This document shows, piece by piece, positions 40,397 through 41,432 of a stretch of DNA of 41,432 nt. Both the position numbers and the translations under genes were made by a program. The stretch is from positions 492,938 through 534,369 of the forward strand of contig NW_008246091.1 of assembly GCF_000281045.1 (NCBI RefSeq), given 5' to 3'. The notes beneath the pieces are model-generated. The model had not been told where the DNA came from. It made no database searches and worked only from the letters and a program-made list of their open reading frames with translations. Each line of letters starts with the position of its first letter. Positions within the stretch are counted from its first letter, which is position 1. The stretch is from Saprolegnia diclina VS20 (Eukaryota; Oomycota; Saprolegniomycetes; Saprolegniales; Saprolegniaceae).

Positions 40397-41432
40397 ATGC
40401 GTCCTCATGTCGAGCACGGATTTTCCTACGACGTGTCGCCAGCATCGCAGACTTCGCTGACCGCCGGCGCGTACCAAGCGCTCCTTCGAGCCCCGCACGA
40501 ACGGGACGTCAACGACGCCTTGGCCTTGACACACTGGCTGCTCTCGCTCGGTAAATGTACACCGTACTTGATTGCCGAGTGCATCTCCTCGCATGGTATC
40601 TACGATCACTCTTGCGACGACACGCATCTAACATATCTGTTGCAATAGACGTGACGCTGTCGATGGAGCTGCGCACGTGCGCGGCCGGTGACTGTGTGTT
40701 TAAGCAAGACGACGTCGGGGACTGCCTCTACATCGTCTTGCACGGTAGAACCCTCGCATCTACGCATACCACCTACACTGCGTTGTAGGCTCGATCACGA
40801 TGGCCATGCACGGCTTTGGCTGCATCGGCCGCTTTGGGCCAGGTACCTTGTTTGGTGACGGCGCGACGCCGGCGATCGCCGCCGACGGCCTCCTGCATCG
40901 GACCGCGACGGCCCTCATCGACTACGATGCGATTGTGACCCAGATTGCCGTGCTTCGCCCGGTACAACTGCCACTTTTGACAAAATTTCGAAGCACGGGA
41001 AGCGTAGACCCCTGCGGTTGCAGTGCTCCGGCACCAATTGCACAACATGCTGCGCGTCAAGCTCAATTATTTGCACAATATTGCCTATTTTCGCGACTTT
41101 TCGCGCGCGAGCATGGTGCGGCTCGCCTACAGCTGCACGTACACGGCGTTCACGGCCAAGACGCCGCTCGTGGCCCAAGGCGACCCGATTCCCGCGCTCT
41201 TCCTCCTCGTCGCCGGCACGCTCACGACGATCACGCATCTGCCCAACGCGGTATGGATTTCTTATTGTGGAAGTTTCAATCTTATCGCTGCCATATACCA
41301 GACGACCAAGGTGCTCGATATGCTGGAAGCACCGCAGCTGTGCGGCGAAGAACACTGCGCGGGCAAGACTTGGTCCAGCGTCACCGTGCTGGCCATGCCG
41401 GGTGCTGTTGTCCTTGCGGTGCCGCTCCCCCT
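40397..41432 (+). CDS. Cyclic-nucleotide-binding-domain protein (partial, runs off the window)
   Basis: Five exons visible: 40397-40595, 40649-40744, 40789-40949, 41008-41250, 41302-41432 (cut). The start is a short leader (MRPHVEHGFSYDVSP) with no membrane segment. A first cNMP-binding domain has ELRTCAAGDCVFKQDDVGDCLYIVLHGSI and GPGTLFGDGATP. A second begins FRDFSRASMVRLAYSCTYTAF, TPLVAQGDPIPALFLLVAGTL. The phosphate-binding cassette of the first domain (FGDGATPAIA) is only a partial match to the FGExALxxxxxRxAT consensus. It could be a cAMP/cGMP sensor such as a kinase regulatory protein. The remaining domains lie beyond the window, so channel or kinase membership cannot be judged. The start codon is 38 bases after the stop of the ubiquitin-like gene, unusually close. 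Confidence 0.8.

Overview
The window is nuclear DNA from a eukaryote. It is GC-rich and gene-dense, and most genes are split by very short introns (about 42-80 nt, GT-AG, acceptor usually TAG). The intron style, the gene set and the CCAAT-box promoters all suggest an oomycete, probably a Saprolegniales water mould (Achlya/Aphanomyces/Saprolegnia type). That placement is inference, because no marker gene was compared. I found no rRNA, tRNA, CRISPR array or intact transposon.

Layout. 1-4.1 kb: two tandem minus-strand paralogues of the UPF0126/glycine-transporter membrane family, followed upstream by a large imperfect hairpin (3983-4069). 5.1-6.5 kb: glucosidase II beta subunit ending in HDEL. 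6.7-11.2 kb: an F-box-like/leucine-rich-repeat cluster with one intact gene (minus), one broken copy (plus) and an older relic (minus). 11.3-13.3 kb: an 8-exon DUSP12/YVH1-type phosphatase whose zinc-binding tail is split by a long insertion. 14.3-18.0 kb: a 20-exon calponin-homology/coiled-coil protein. 18.0-19.8 kb: sedoheptulokinase. 20.3-21.2 kb: secreted class 3 lipase. 22.1-23.3 kb: 2-oxoglutarate/Fe(II) oxygenase. 23.5-24.9 kb: CCCH-zinc-finger WD40 protein. 25.7-28.6 kb: TMEM8/PGAP6-type membrane protein. 29.0-30.9 kb: RanBP2-finger class II histone deacetylase. 31.6-32.8 kb: unrecognised membrane protein. 33.5-35.6 kb: zinc-ribbon/short-chain-dehydrogenase fusion. 36.0-36.5 kb: glycine-rich secreted protein. 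36.8-37.9 kb: VASt-domain membrane protein. 38.9-39.5 kb: small basic protein. 39.9-40.4 kb: ubiquitin-like protein. 40.4 kb to the end: cyclic-nucleotide-binding protein, cut by the window edge.

The genes do not form one pathway. Themes include the secretory pathway (glucosidase II beta, lipase, PGAP6-like, glycine-rich protein), chromatin and RNA regulation (HDAC, CCCH-WD40), signalling (phosphatase, cNMP-binding) and carbon metabolism (sedoheptulokinase). Exon models were built by hand from reading-frame phase, splice dinucleotides and family motifs. They carry every listed gene from start to stop without internal stops, but no transcript evidence was available.
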